Positions 9,111-17,266 of a DNA stretch of 64,000 nucleotides are shown piece by piece. A program made the translations under genes and the position numbers. This DNA is from Pectobacterium aquaticum (GTDB taxonomy: Bacteria > Pseudomonadota > Gammaproteobacteria > Enterobacterales > Enterobacteriaceae), in contig NZ_CP086253.1 in assembly GCF_003382565.3 (NCBI RefSeq), forward strand, positions 124,001-188,000, written 5' to 3'. Under the pieces are notes generated by a model. That model saw only the letters and a program-made list of their open reading frames with translations. It did not search any database and had not been told where the DNA came from. How positions within the stretch are numbered: the first letter of the stretch is position 1; each line of letters opens with the position of its first letter.

Positions 9111-9178
9111 CTGCACCAGAGCCATTACTGATTATTGTTCTTGGTGGCATGCTATTGATTGAATACATCCTTATTTAG
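9101..9178 (+). pseudogene. truncated GNAT toxin (TacT-like) stub
   Basis: An ATG at 9101 overlaps the antitoxin stop, as in tacAT operons, and encodes MGITAPEPL, the typical start of the partner acetyltransferase. After these nine or so residues the frame reads unrelated hydrophobic residues and stops at 9178 (26 codons instead of about 160). The acetyl-CoA-binding core is absent, so no active toxin is made. Confidence 0.65.
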
Positions 9179-9185
9179 CCACTTT

Positions 9186-9479
9186 TTAAATATCAAAAAA
9201 GTGGCACATAGGTTCCATTTGCTGATGCAGGATTCGGATGATAAGAAGATCTTCTTCTCGTATGCGGTAGAAAATAGCGTGTTGCCTATGATCGAATCGG
9301 CGCACACCATTGCTAATTTCAGGGTACTCTTGGCCTATATAAGGGGATTCTGCTAGCAGAATCAGCGTATTCTCTAGCGACTCTGTATAATTGTCAGCCT
9401 GACTGATGCCATAGTTGATCAATGTGTACTCAAAGATGCCTGCGAAATCTTCTGCTGCAAGATTAGAGAGTTTATACAT
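9186..9479 (-). CDS. parE: ParE/RelE-superfamily toxin
   Basis: A 97-residue toxin of the RelE/ParE fold. ParE members poison DNA gyrase. The protein begins MYKLSNLAAEDFAGIFEYTL and ends with the strand segment LLIIRILHQQMEP typical of ParE. I take the ATG at 9479, which overlaps the parD stop by eight bases, rather than the longer frame from 9512 that would run into parD. It lies downstream of, and is presumably co-transcribed with, parD. Converges on the tacA remnant. Confidence 0.85.
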   Translation of the reverse strand: MYKLSNLAAEDFAGIFEYTLINYGISQADNYTESLENTLILLAESPYIGQEYPEISNGVRRFDHRQHAIFYRIREEDLLIIRILHQQMEPMCHFFDI

Positions 9480-9714
9480 TCCGTTCGCGCTTCTTTTTTG
9501 CCGCAATTTCACGCAGCGTCAACGAACTTTCTCCACTTTGCTCCCCTGCATAAATCGCTTTTTTCAGAGCCTCTGTTTTGGATTCTTGTTGCTCAAGAAG
9601 GCGAAGCGCTGACCTGATGACTTCACTGGTAGAACTATAGCGACCGCTATCTATTAATTTGGAGACAAAGTCATCCAGTTGTTCGCCGATCGTAATACTT
9701 GTCGTTCTAGGCAT
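9472..9714 (-). CDS. parD: ParD-family antitoxin
   Basis: An 80-residue ribbon-helix-helix antitoxin. MPRTTSITIGEQLDDFVSKL forms the DNA-binding strand and first helix, then GRYSSTSEVIRSALRLLEQQE, the ParD signature, and a basic C-terminal tail that wraps the toxin. The start at 9714 follows a GGAGG ribosome site with ideal spacing; the frame open to 9753 has no such site. A perfect palindrome just upstream suggests autoregulation. Confidence 0.88.
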   Translation of the reverse strand: MPRTTSITIGEQLDDFVSKLIDSGRYSSTSEVIRSALRLLEQQESKTEALKKAIYAGEQSGESSLTLREIAAKKKRERNV

Positions 9715-9722
9715 AAAACCTC

Positions 9723-9743
9723 CTGTGTTATCTATTAACACAG
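9723..9743. promoter_or_regulatory. palindrome before parD, candidate autoregulatory operator
   Basis: CTGTGTTA-TCTAT-TAACACAG is a perfect 8-bp inverted repeat directly upstream of the parD ribosome site, where a ParD/ParE complex would block transcription. Confidence 0.55.
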
Positions 9744-9766
9744 ATGGTAGCACAGAACAGCCTACT

Positions 9767-9802
9767 TAGTAGCCAATAAGAAGATAGTAGCCAATAAGAA
9801 GA
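9767..9802. repeat. 18-bp perfect tandem duplication
   Basis: TAGTAGCCAATAAGAAGA occurs twice head to tail between the parDE promoter and the ugpB PHO sites. It looks like a slippage duplication. Confidence 0.8.
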
Positions 9803-9812
9803 CCTTCTTTCC

Positions 9813-9852
9813 TTGTCACTTTCCCGTCATCTTCCAGTTATTTTTCTGTCAT
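9813..9852 (+). promoter_or_regulatory. four PHO-box repeats upstream of ugpB
   Basis: TTGTCAC, CCGTCAT, CAGTTAT and CTGTCAT start at 9813, 9824, 9835 and 9846, exactly 11 bp apart, each followed by a 4-base pyrimidine-rich spacer except the last. This is the PhoB pho-box layout (CTGTCAT direct repeats), and ugp is a known PhoB regulon member in E. coli. Confidence 0.8.
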
Positions 9853-9927
9853 GTGCTCATGTCATGTTTACCTTCGCATAAAAAACGCCGTGATGATGGC
9901 GCATTTAATTGATTGCAGGAGACAGGC

Positions 9928-11262
9928 ATGTTCAACAACACAATTCGTAAAACACATGCTATTCGCACCGCCGCGGCGTGTGTGGCATTAGCGCTGATGA
10001 GCGCCAGTGCGCAGGCCGCGACAGAAATTCCTTTCTGGCACTCCATGGAAGGCGAATTAGGGAAAGAAGTGAATTCTCTGGCTGACCGTTTTAACCAAGC
10101 GCACAGCGATGTAAAAATTGTGCCGGTCTACAAAGGCAACTACGAACAGAATCTGGCCGCTGGGATTGCGGCCTACCGCGCGGGGAATGCGCCCGCCATT
10201 TTGCAGGTCTATGAAGTCGGTACGGCGACCATGATGGCAAGTAAAGCCATCAAGCCAGTCTATGAAGTCTTCAAAGAGTCAGGCATTAATTTCGATGAGT
10301 CGGTGTTTGTACCGACCGTCTCCGGTTATTACACCGATGCGAAGAGCGGTCACCTGCTGTCGCAGCCGTTTAACAGCTCCACGCCGGTGCTGTACTATAA
10401 CAAAGATGCCTTCAAGAAAGCCGGTTTAGATCCAGAGCAGCCGCCGAAAACCTGGCAGCAGATGGCTGAGTACACCGCCAAACTGCGTGCTGCTGGGATG
10501 AAGTGCGGCTACGCCAGCGGCTGGCAGGGTTGGATTCAGATTGAAAACTTCAGCGCCTGGCACGGTCTGCCAGTTGCGAGCAAAAACAACGGCTTTGACG
10601 GCACCGATGCCGTGTTGGAATTCAACAAACCAACGCAGGTTAAGCACATTCAGCTGTTGCAGGACATGAACAAGAAGGGTGACTTCACCTATTTTGGGCG
10701 TAAGGATGAGCCGACCGAGAAATTCTATAACGGCGACTGCGCTATTACGACCGCCTCTTCCGGTTCGCTGGCGAACATTCGGGAACACGCCAAGTTCAAC
10801 TACGGTGTTGGCATGATGCCGTATGACGCCGATGCGAAAGGTGCACCGCAGAACGCCATTATCGGTGGTGCCAGCCTGTGGGTGATGGGTGGAAAAGATG
10901 CCGCGACCTATAAAGGCGTCGCTGAGTTTATGAAATTCCTGGCCGAACCGGAAAATGCTGCTGAATGGCACCAGAAAACCGGTTACCTGCCAATCACTAC
11001 TGCGGCGTACGAACTGACGCAGAAGCAGGGCTTCTACGAGAAAAACCCAGGTGCGGATATCGCCACGCGTCAGATGCTGAACAAGCCACCGTTGCCGTTC
11101 ACCAAAGGTCTGCGTTTGGGCAACATGCCGCAAATTCGTACCGTTGTGGATGAAGAATTAGAAAGCGTATGGACCAATAAGAAGACGCCACAGCAGGCGT
11201 TGGATAGCGCAGTAGAACGCGGTAACGCGCTGCTGCGTCGCTTTGAACAATCGACGAAGTAA
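9928..11262 (+). CDS. ugpB: sn-glycerol-3-phosphate periplasmic binding protein UgpB
   Basis: Periplasmic receptor of the Ugp ABC importer, binding glycerol-3-phosphate and glycerophosphodiesters. It has 444 residues. A Sec signal peptide covers residues 1-30 with ASAQA before the cleavage, and the mature protein begins ATEIPFWHSMEGELG, typical of UgpB. The ATG at 9928 follows an AGGAGA ribosome site; a TTG at 9913 in the same frame is less likely. First gene of ugpBAECQ and preceded by PHO repeats, so expected to be induced by phosphate starvation. Confidence 0.96.
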   Translation: MFNNTIRKTHAIRTAAACVALALMSASAQAATEIPFWHSMEGELGKEVNSLADRFNQAHSDVKIVPVYKGNYEQNLAAGIAAYRAGNAPAILQVYEVGTATMMASKAIKPVYEVFKESGINFDESVFVPTVSGYYTDAKSGHLLSQPFNSSTPVLYYNKDAFKKAGLDPEQPPKTWQQMAEYTAKLRAAGMKCGYASGWQGWIQIENFSAWHGLPVASKNNGFDGTDAVLEFNKPTQVKHIQLLQDMNKKGDFTYFGRKDEPTEKFYNGDCAITTASSGSLANIREHAKFNYGVGMMPYDADAKGAPQNAIIGGASLWVMGGKDAATYKGVAEFMKFLAEPENAAEWHQKTGYLPITTAAYELTQKQGFYEKNPGADIATRQMLNKPPLPFTKGLRLGNMPQIRTVVDEELESVWTNKKTPQQALDSAVERGNALLRRFEQSTK

Positions 11263-11285
11263 CACGCTTCTGTTGAGCAATATCG

Positions 11286-11303
11286 GGCCGAAGGGAATCG
11301 GCC
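11286..11303 (+). terminator. intercistronic hairpin after ugpB
   Basis: GGCCGA-AGGGAA-TCGGCC followed by a pyrimidine-rich stretch. It probably acts as a partial terminator or mRNA stabiliser that lets the binding protein be made in excess over the membrane subunits. Confidence 0.45.
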
Positions 11304-11334
11304 TGTTTCTTTTCTGTTTGCAATGAGTTACCGC

Positions 11335-12222
11335 ATGACATCATCCCGCCCCGTTTTTCGCAGCAGCTGGTTGCCCTACGTGCTGGTGTTGCCCCAACTG
11401 CTGATTACCGTGATTTTCTTTATCTGGCCTGCCGGTCAGGCGCTGTGGTATTCGGTGCAGAACCTGGATCCATTTGGGTTATCCAGCGAATTTGTCGGCA
11501 TGGAAAACTTCAGACAGCTGTTCAATAACCCTTACTACCTTGATTCGTTTTACACCACGCTGATATTCAGCTTTCTGGTGGCAGGGTTTGGCATGCTGAT
11601 TTCACTCTTTCTGGCCGCGCTGGTGGACTACGTGATCCGTGCCAGCCGCCTGTACCAGACGTTGATCATCCTGCCGTATGCCGTGGCACCCGCCGTTGCT
11701 GCCGTGTTGTGGATGTTCTTGTTTAACCCCGGTCTGGGGCTGATCACCCACTTTCTCGGGCTGCTGGGCTATACGTGGAACCACGCACAGAACAGCGGTC
11801 AGGCGATGTTTTTAGTCGTACTGGCGTCGGTCTGGAAACAGATTAGCTATAACTTCCTGTTCTTCCTTGCTGCGCTGCAATCGATCCCCCGTTCGCTGGT
11901 GGAAGCGGGCGCGATTGATGGTGCTGGCCCCGTTCGGCGCTTCTTCAATCTGGTGCTGCCGATGATTTCTCCGGTGAGCTTCTTCCTGCTGGTGGTCAAT
12001 CTGGTGTACGCCTTTTTCGATACCTTCCCGATTATCGATGCCGCAACGGCTGGTGGACCGGTGCAGTCGACGACCACGCTGATCTACAAAATTTATCGTG
12101 AGGGCTTCGCAGGGCTGGATTTGTCCAGTTCGGCAGCGCAGTCGGTGGTACTGATGATACTGGTTATCGGGCTGACCGTGATTCAGTTCCGTTTTGTTGA
12201 GCGGAAGGTGAATTACCAATGA
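11335..12222 (+). CDS. ugpA: glycerol-3-phosphate ABC transporter permease UgpA
   Basis: One of two inner-membrane permease subunits, 295 residues from the ATG at 11335, matching the usual UgpA length and start MTSSRPVFRS. An upstream in-frame ATG at 11323 would add four residues. Six membrane segments are visible, with the EAA loop EAGAIDGAGPVRRFFNLVLP near residue 200 that contacts UgpC. Confidence 0.95.
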   Translation: MTSSRPVFRSSWLPYVLVLPQLLITVIFFIWPAGQALWYSVQNLDPFGLSSEFVGMENFRQLFNNPYYLDSFYTTLIFSFLVAGFGMLISLFLAALVDYVIRASRLYQTLIILPYAVAPAVAAVLWMFLFNPGLGLITHFLGLLGYTWNHAQNSGQAMFLVVLASVWKQISYNFLFFLAALQSIPRSLVEAGAIDGAGPVRRFFNLVLPMISPVSFFLLVVNLVYAFFDTFPIIDAATAGGPVQSTTTLIYKIYREGFAGLDLSSSAAQSVVLMILVIGLTVIQFRFVERKVNYQ

Positions 12223-12247
12223 AGATAAATCTACAAGGTCAATGCCA

Positions 12248-13093
12248 ATGATTGAGAATCGTCGCGGGTTAACTATTTTCAGCCACGTCATGCTGATCGT
12301 CGGCATTCTCGCCGTACTGTTTCCGCTGTACGTGGGGTTTGTGGCCGCCACGCTGGATAATCAGGAAGTCTTTCAGGCTCCGATGACGCTCATCCCCGGT
12401 TCTCACCTGTGGGAAAACCTGCGTTATATCTGGCTGCACGGCGCGGGCAATAACACCACGCCGTTCGGACTGATGCTGCTTAACAGCTTCGTGATGGCGC
12501 TGGCGATTACGATAGGCAAAATCACCGTATCGATCCTGTCCGCTTACGCCATCGTCTATTTTCGTTTTCCGCTGCGCAACCTGTTCTTCTGGATGATTTT
12601 TCTGACGCTGATGCTGCCGGTGGAAGTGCGTATTTTCCCGACGGTGGAAGTGATCGCGCGGCTGGACATGATGGACAGCTACACCGGTTTAACGCTGCCG
12701 CTGATGGCTTCGGCGACCGCGACCTTCCTGTTCCGCCAGTTCTTTATGACGCTGCCGGATGAGCTGATGGAAGCGGCGCGTATCGACGGTGCCAGCCCGA
12801 TGCGTTTCTTCTTCGACATGGTGTTACCGCTGTCGAAAACCAATCTGGCGGCGTTGTTCGTGATCACGTTCATCTACGGCTGGAACCAATACCTGTGGCC
12901 GCTGCTGATTGTCAGCGATGCCGATCTGGGCACCGCAGTCGCCGGGATTAAAAGCATGATTGCCTCCGGCGATGGGGCCACGCAGTGGAATCAGGTGATG
13001 GCGGCCATGCTGCTGACCATGTTGCCGCCGCTGCTGGTTGTGCTACTGATGCAGCGCTGGTTCGTTCGCGGTCTGGTCGACAGCGAAAAATAA
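12248..13093 (+). CDS. ugpE: glycerol-3-phosphate ABC transporter permease UgpE
   Basis: Second inner-membrane permease subunit, 281 residues from the ATG at 12248 (start MIENRRGLTIFSH, as in E. coli UgpE). The ATG at 12242 would add two residues. It has about six membrane segments and the EAA loop EAARIDGASPMRFFFDMVLP near residue 180. It ends FVRGLVDSEK, as the E. coli protein does. Lies between ugpA and ugpC in the operon. Confidence 0.95.
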   Translation: MIENRRGLTIFSHVMLIVGILAVLFPLYVGFVAATLDNQEVFQAPMTLIPGSHLWENLRYIWLHGAGNNTTPFGLMLLNSFVMALAITIGKITVSILSAYAIVYFRFPLRNLFFWMIFLTLMLPVEVRIFPTVEVIARLDMMDSYTGLTLPLMASATATFLFRQFFMTLPDELMEAARIDGASPMRFFFDMVLPLSKTNLAALFVITFIYGWNQYLWPLLIVSDADLGTAVAGIKSMIASGDGATQWNQVMAAMLLTMLPPLLVVLLMQRWFVRGLVDSEK

Positions 13094-13118
13094 ATCGAGA
13101 CGAATTTCGGAAACGCTT

Positions 13119-14192
13119 ATGGCATGTTTAAAACTTCAGGCCGTCACCAAGTCTTACGATGGCAAAACACAGATTATCCAACCTATCGATCTGGACGTCG
13201 CGGACGGCGAATTCGTGGTGATGGTCGGGCCGTCAGGCTGTGGCAAATCGACGCTCCTGCGCATGGTAGCAGGCCTCGAACGCACCACCAGCGGTGATAT
13301 CTACATTGATAACCAGCGGGTCACCAATCTGGAACCGAAAGATCGCGGTATTGCGATGGTGTTCCAGAACTATGCGCTTTATCCCCATATGAACGTGTTC
13401 GACAATATGGCCTACGGCTTGAAAATCCGTGGCTTCGGCAAGGCGCAGATCCGCGAGCGCGTGGAAGATGCGGCGCGAATTCTGGAACTGATGCCGCTGC
13501 TGCAACGCAAACCGCGTGAGCTATCGGGCGGTCAACGTCAGCGCGTGGCGATGGGACGGGCGATTGTGCGTGAACCGGCGGTATTCCTGTTCGATGAACC
13601 GTTGTCGAATCTGGATGCCAAACTGCGCGTACAGATGCGGCTCGAATTACAGCAACTGCACCAGCGTTTGAAAACCACCAGCCTGTACGTCACGCACGAT
13701 CAGGTTGAAGCCATGACGCTGGCACAGCGCGTTATCGTCATGAACAAAGGGATCGCCGAACAAATCGGTGCACCGGCTGAGATTTATCGCCGCCCGGCAT
13801 CGCTGTTTGTGGCCAGCTTTATTGGTTCACCGGCCATGAACCTGTGGTCAGGTCGCATTAGTGATGACGGCTGCCGCTTTGAAATCGATGGCGACATCGC
13901 GCTGGCGCTGTCTGAACCGAAGCCGCAATGGCGCGGTAAAGCATTGACGCTGGGGGTTCGACCAGAGCATATTCAGCTGGCGACGAGTGAAACTGGCGGT
14001 ATCCCGTTGCAGATTTCAACACTCGAACTGCTGGGCGCGGACAATTTAGCGCACGGCAAGTGGGGCGGGCAGAACGTGATTGCGAGGCTCTCTTATGAGC
14101 ACTGCCCCGCGATCGGTTCAACGCTCTGGCTACAATTACCGACGTCATCATGGCACCTGTTTGATTCGCAAAGCGGATTACGGATGGAATAA
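13119..14192 (+). CDS. ugpC: glycerol-3-phosphate ABC transporter ATPase UgpC
   Basis: Cytoplasmic MalK-type ATPase of 357 residues that energises UgpAE. Walker A GPSGCGKS is at 37-44, the signature LSGGQ at 135-139, and Walker B FLFDE at 156-160. A C-terminal TOBE/regulatory domain follows from about residue 240. The stop overlaps the ugpQ start (TAATG), coupling translation of the two. Confidence 0.96.
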   Translation: MACLKLQAVTKSYDGKTQIIQPIDLDVADGEFVVMVGPSGCGKSTLLRMVAGLERTTSGDIYIDNQRVTNLEPKDRGIAMVFQNYALYPHMNVFDNMAYGLKIRGFGKAQIRERVEDAARILELMPLLQRKPRELSGGQRQRVAMGRAIVREPAVFLFDEPLSNLDAKLRVQMRLELQQLHQRLKTTSLYVTHDQVEAMTLAQRVIVMNKGIAEQIGAPAEIYRRPASLFVASFIGSPAMNLWSGRISDDGCRFEIDGDIALALSEPKPQWRGKALTLGVRPEHIQLATSETGGIPLQISTLELLGADNLAHGKWGGQNVIARLSYEHCPAIGSTLWLQLPTSSWHLFDSQSGLRME

Positions 14193-14941
14193 TGGAAACA
14201 ATCTGGCCTTACCCGAGCATTGTCGCCCATCGCGGCGGCGGTTCACTGGCACCGGAAAACACGCTGGCGGCGATTGATGTCGGTGCCAGCCTCGGTCATA
14301 AGATGATCGAATTTGACGCCAAGCTGTCGCAGGACGGCCAGATTTTCCTTTTACACGACGACACGCTTGAGCGCACCAGTAACGGCTGGGGCATTGCAGG
14401 TGAACTGCCGTGGGACAAGCTGGTCGGGCTGGACGTCGGCGGCTGGTACGGTCATAAATTTGTCGGTGAACGCCTGCCGCTGTTATCGGAAGTAGCAAAA
14501 CGCTGTGTGCAGTACGGCATGGCGGCCAACATCGAAATTAAACCCACCACTGGATATGAAACAGAAACCGGACGGGTTATCGCGCTGGCGGCGCGCCAGC
14601 TGTGGGCCGATCATCCGGTCGCACCGCTGCTGTCATCGTTTTCTATCGAAGCTCTGGAAGCGGCGCAGCAGGCGGTGCCAGAACTGCCGCGTGGGTTGCT
14701 GCTGGATGAGTGGGAAGAGGACTGGCTGGCGTTAACGCAGCGTCTGGATTGTGTGTCCATCCACCTGAATCACAAACTGCTGACGGCAGAACGCGTCGCG
14801 TCGCTGAAAGCTGCGGGTTTGCGTATTCTGGTTTATACCGTCAACCAACCTGATCGCGCGCAAACTTTGCTGGATTGGGGCGTTGACTGTATCTGTACTG
14901 ACCGGATAGATTTAATCGGGGCTAACTTCGCGACCGGCTGA
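14192..14941 (+). CDS. ugpQ: cytoplasmic glycerophosphodiester phosphodiesterase UgpQ
   Basis: Hydrolyses glycerophosphodiesters imported by UgpBAEC to glycerol-3-phosphate plus an alcohol. The 249 residues form a GDPD TIM barrel. The catalytic His13 lies in VAHRGGG, the metal ligands are Glu40 and Asp42 in IEFDAKLS, and His55 in LLHDD is the second catalytic histidine. No signal peptide, as expected for UgpQ. Last gene of the operon; an ERIC repeat begins nine bases after its stop. Confidence 0.95.
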   Translation: METIWPYPSIVAHRGGGSLAPENTLAAIDVGASLGHKMIEFDAKLSQDGQIFLLHDDTLERTSNGWGIAGELPWDKLVGLDVGGWYGHKFVGERLPLLSEVAKRCVQYGMAANIEIKPTTGYETETGRVIALAARQLWADHPVAPLLSSFSIEALEAAQQAVPELPRGLLLDEWEEDWLALTQRLDCVSIHLNHKLLTAERVASLKAAGLRILVYTVNQPDRAQTLLDWGVDCICTDRIDLIGANFATG

Positions 14942-14950
14942 GGTCTGCCT

Positions 14951-15146
14951 TATACCCGTCATACTTCAAGCTGCTTGTGCGTTGGCTGCCTTTGCTCACC
15001 CCAGTCACTTACCTGAGTAAGCTCCTGGGGATTCTCGCAGTTGCCGCATTACAAGGCCATAAATGGGCCTTGCCCTAAAGGGTCAACGCATAGCGTTGTT
15101 CAAAACGCTAACGTTTTGTCACGCAACTCGAATTATTTAGGGTATA
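14951..15146. repeat. ERIC element with an internal insertion of about 69 bp
   Basis: Ends TATACCCGTCATACTTCAAG and GAATTATTTAGGGTATA are the ERIC terminal inverted repeats. The core CTCACCCCAGTCACTTACCT followed by GAGTAAGCTCCTGGGGATTC is the ERIC consensus. It is 196 bp, against 127 bp for the copy at 16488. The extra DNA is the four-hairpin cassette at 15051-15120. Confidence 0.93.
15051..15120. repeat. four-hairpin cassette inside the ERIC
   Basis: Four hairpins in a row: AAGGCC-ATAAATG-GGCCTT, CCCT/AGGG, CAACGC-ATA-GCGTTG, and CAAAACG-CTAA-CGTTTTG. The same order, loop ATAAAT and link TGTTCAAAA recur at 60390-60459 with different stem bases. Confidence 0.75.
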
Positions 15147-15203
15147 TCTCCGTAATAACGGATCCTCTTTCTGACTTGGTGCCGGTAATAAGGAAGTGGC
15201 GTC

Positions 15204-16160
15204 ATGCCCGCATTTATTGTTTCGCTTTGGCACCAGATTTTTCTGTCGTTACCCCTCTTTGTTCTTATCGCACTCGGCTATAGCCTGATTCGCTATGGTA
15301 AATGGCCGACCACTGTGACCGACGGCATGACACGCTTTGTCTTCTCCGTCGCCATGCCCGCGATGCTATTCCGCCTGATGTCGGATTTTTCCAAACGTCC
15401 GGTGGTGGATGCCCGACTGCTGATCGCCTTTTTTGGCGGCTGCCTGCTGGTGTTTGTCTTAGGCCGCATCGTGGCGCGCAAGGTCTTTCATCTCGATGGC
15501 GTCTCTGGCTCGCTGTTTGCGCTGAGCGGTATCTTCTCCAACAACGTGATGCTGGGGCTGCCGATTGCCACGCTGATGCTGGGCGAAAAGGCGATTCCGT
15601 CTGTCGCGCTGGTCGTCGTGTTCAACGGGCTTATTTTGTGGACGCTGGTGACGGTGTCGGTGGAATGGGCGCGTAACGGCGCGCTGTCGCTACAGGGCTT
15701 TACCAAAACCGCGCTGGGCGTGCTGAAGAACCCGCTGATTATCGGCATTCTGTCCGGGACCTTATTCAGTCTGACGGGTCTGCCGCTGCCGTCGTATGTC
15801 GATCAGCCGCTTGCCATGCTGGGACAGATTGCCGCGCCGCTGTCGCTGGTGGCACTGGGAATGGGACTGGCGGAATACCGCGTGCGTGATGGCTGGCAGA
15901 TCAGTACGGCGATTTGCACGATCAAGCTACTGGTTCAGCCGCTGGTGATCTGGGGGATTGCGATTGCACTCGGCCTGCCGGAAATGGAAACGCGTGCGGT
16001 CGTGCTGCTGGGGTCGATGGCGGTGGGCGTCAACGTCTATCTGATGTCGCGCCAGTTCGATGTACTGGGTGGCCCGGTGGCATCAAGCCTATTGCTATCA
16101 ACGGCGATGGCGGCATTAACCACGCCGTTGATTCTGACGCTGATGGGTGTGCGGCTATAA
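15204..16160 (+). CDS. AEC-family (auxin efflux carrier-like) permease
   Basis: Inner-membrane transporter of 318 residues with about ten hydrophobic segments in two halves, joined by a loop near residue 155 (VEWARNGALSLQGF). The family includes malonate, malate and other organic-acid carriers. Asn-containing segments such as GIFSNNVMLGLP near residue 110 are typical of AEC members. No neighbour points to a substrate, and it appears monocistronic. The ATG at 15204 follows a short GGAAG-like site. Confidence 0.85.
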   Translation: MPAFIVSLWHQIFLSLPLFVLIALGYSLIRYGKWPTTVTDGMTRFVFSVAMPAMLFRLMSDFSKRPVVDARLLIAFFGGCLLVFVLGRIVARKVFHLDGVSGSLFALSGIFSNNVMLGLPIATLMLGEKAIPSVALVVVFNGLILWTLVTVSVEWARNGALSLQGFTKTALGVLKNPLIIGILSGTLFSLTGLPLPSYVDQPLAMLGQIAAPLSLVALGMGLAEYRVRDGWQISTAICTIKLLVQPLVIWGIAIALGLPEMETRAVVLLGSMAVGVNVYLMSRQFDVLGGPVASSLLLSTAMAALTTPLILTLMGVRL

Positions 16161-16173
16161 GGCCGCCATCGAA

Positions 16174-16470
16174 TCAGGGATTCTGTTTAATCGGCGGCGG
16201 TGGTGTGGTTTTCTGCGAGCGATCTAAATCCTTCTGTAGCTGCTGCTGGCGCTGTTGCTGCAACTGCTGATTGCGCTGTTGGAGCTGCTGATTCAACTGC
16301 TGTTGCTGTAATTTCTGGTTCTGCTGCATATTTTGCTGCAACTGTTTCTGGCTGCTGATACCACTCTCAAATTGCTGCTGAGGCGTCGGTGCTTGCGTCG
16401 TGTTAGCGCTTGCCAGAAGCGGCAGGCTTAGCAGGGCAGCACAGGCCAATAGTGTCTTAGGGTGTTTCAT
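16174..16470 (-). CDS. yhhA: YhhA-like periplasmic protein (DUF2756)
   Basis: Small exported protein of 98 residues. A Sec signal peptide (MKHPKTLLACAALLSLPLLA, then SAN) is followed by an extremely glutamine-rich helical stretch made of QQ/QL repeats (about residues 35-83) and a proline-rich tail. E. coli also carries yhhA beside ugpQ, which supports the assignment; function unknown. The ATG at 16470 follows a GGAGG site. The frame continues upstream into an ERIC, but that part is not coding. Confidence 0.8.
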   Translation of the reverse strand: MKHPKTLLACAALLSLPLLASANTTQAPTPQQQFESGISSQKQLQQNMQQNQKLQQQQLNQQLQQRNQQLQQQRQQQLQKDLDRSQKTTPPPPIKQNP

Positions 16471-16487
16471 TAAACCTCCACGCAGGC

Positions 16488-16614
16488 TATACCCGTCATA
16501 CTTCAAGCTGCTTGTGCGTTGGCCGCCCTTACTCACCCCAGTCACTTACCTGAGTAAGCTCCTGGGGATTCGCCCGGTTGCCGCCTTCACGCAACTCGAA
16601 TTATTTAGGGTATA
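16488..16614. repeat. ERIC element, canonical length
   Basis: 127 bp from TATACCCGTCATACTTCAAG to TTATTTAGGGTATA, with the conserved central ERIC core. It begins 17 bp upstream of the yhhA start, so the yhhA promoter must lie in or beyond it. Confidence 0.95.
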
Positions 16615-16791
16615 CATGCCCGCATCGTGTTTTCATCAGCACATTATCCTGATGTATTTACTTAAGTGTAATCGTTGTGGATGAAAACGTCGTGCAGAGT
16701 AATCCGCAATCCTGCGTGCACAGGTTTTGGGCTGCCCTGTGGGAATGCGTTATACTGCGGCGGAATTTTTCTTCGTGGTTGACGCTATCTC

Positions 16792-17256
16792 ATGTTCCAT
16801 ATCGCGCTCTATGAGCCTCAAATTGCACCGAACACTGGCAATATTATCCGACTGGCGGCCAACAACGGCTGTACACTTCATTTGATTGAACCACTTGGGT
16901 TTGATTTTGAAGAGAAAAAGCTGCGCCGCGCAGGGCTGGATTATCACGATCTGGCGAACGTCAGCCGTCATAAAAACTATCAGGATTTTCTGGCTGCGGT
17001 TCCCGGCAAACGCATCTTCGCCTGTACCACCAAAGGCAGCCGCCCGTATGACCAACCGAGCTACCAGCCAGGTGATGTATTGCTGTTTGGATCGGAAACG
17101 TCCGGTCTGCCAGACGAGATTCGCAACGGCTTTGAATCAGATTTCCGTATCCGCATTCCCATGCAGTCTAATAACCGTAGCCTGAATCTGTCGAATGCCG
17201 TGGCGATAATTAGCTATGAAGCCTGGCGGCAAAATGGCTTCGGCGGCTGCCTATAG
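16792..17256 (+). CDS. trmL: tRNA (cytidine/uridine-34-2'-O)-methyltransferase TrmL
   Basis: SPOUT-class methyltransferase of 154 residues that 2'-O-methylates the wobble base of the two tRNA-Leu isoacceptors. It begins MFHIALYEPQIAPNTGNIIR. The knotted SAM-binding region carries LLFGSETSGLP near residue 100 and NRSLNLSNAVAIISYE near residue 125. Length and motifs match E. coli TrmL (YibK). Single gene. Confidence 0.95.
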   Translation: MFHIALYEPQIAPNTGNIIRLAANNGCTLHLIEPLGFDFEEKKLRRAGLDYHDLANVSRHKNYQDFLAAVPGKRIFACTTKGSRPYDQPSYQPGDVLLFGSETSGLPDEIRNGFESDFRIRIPMQSNNRSLNLSNAVAIISYEAWRQNGFGGCL

Positions 17257-17266
17257 CTGTTGCTTG

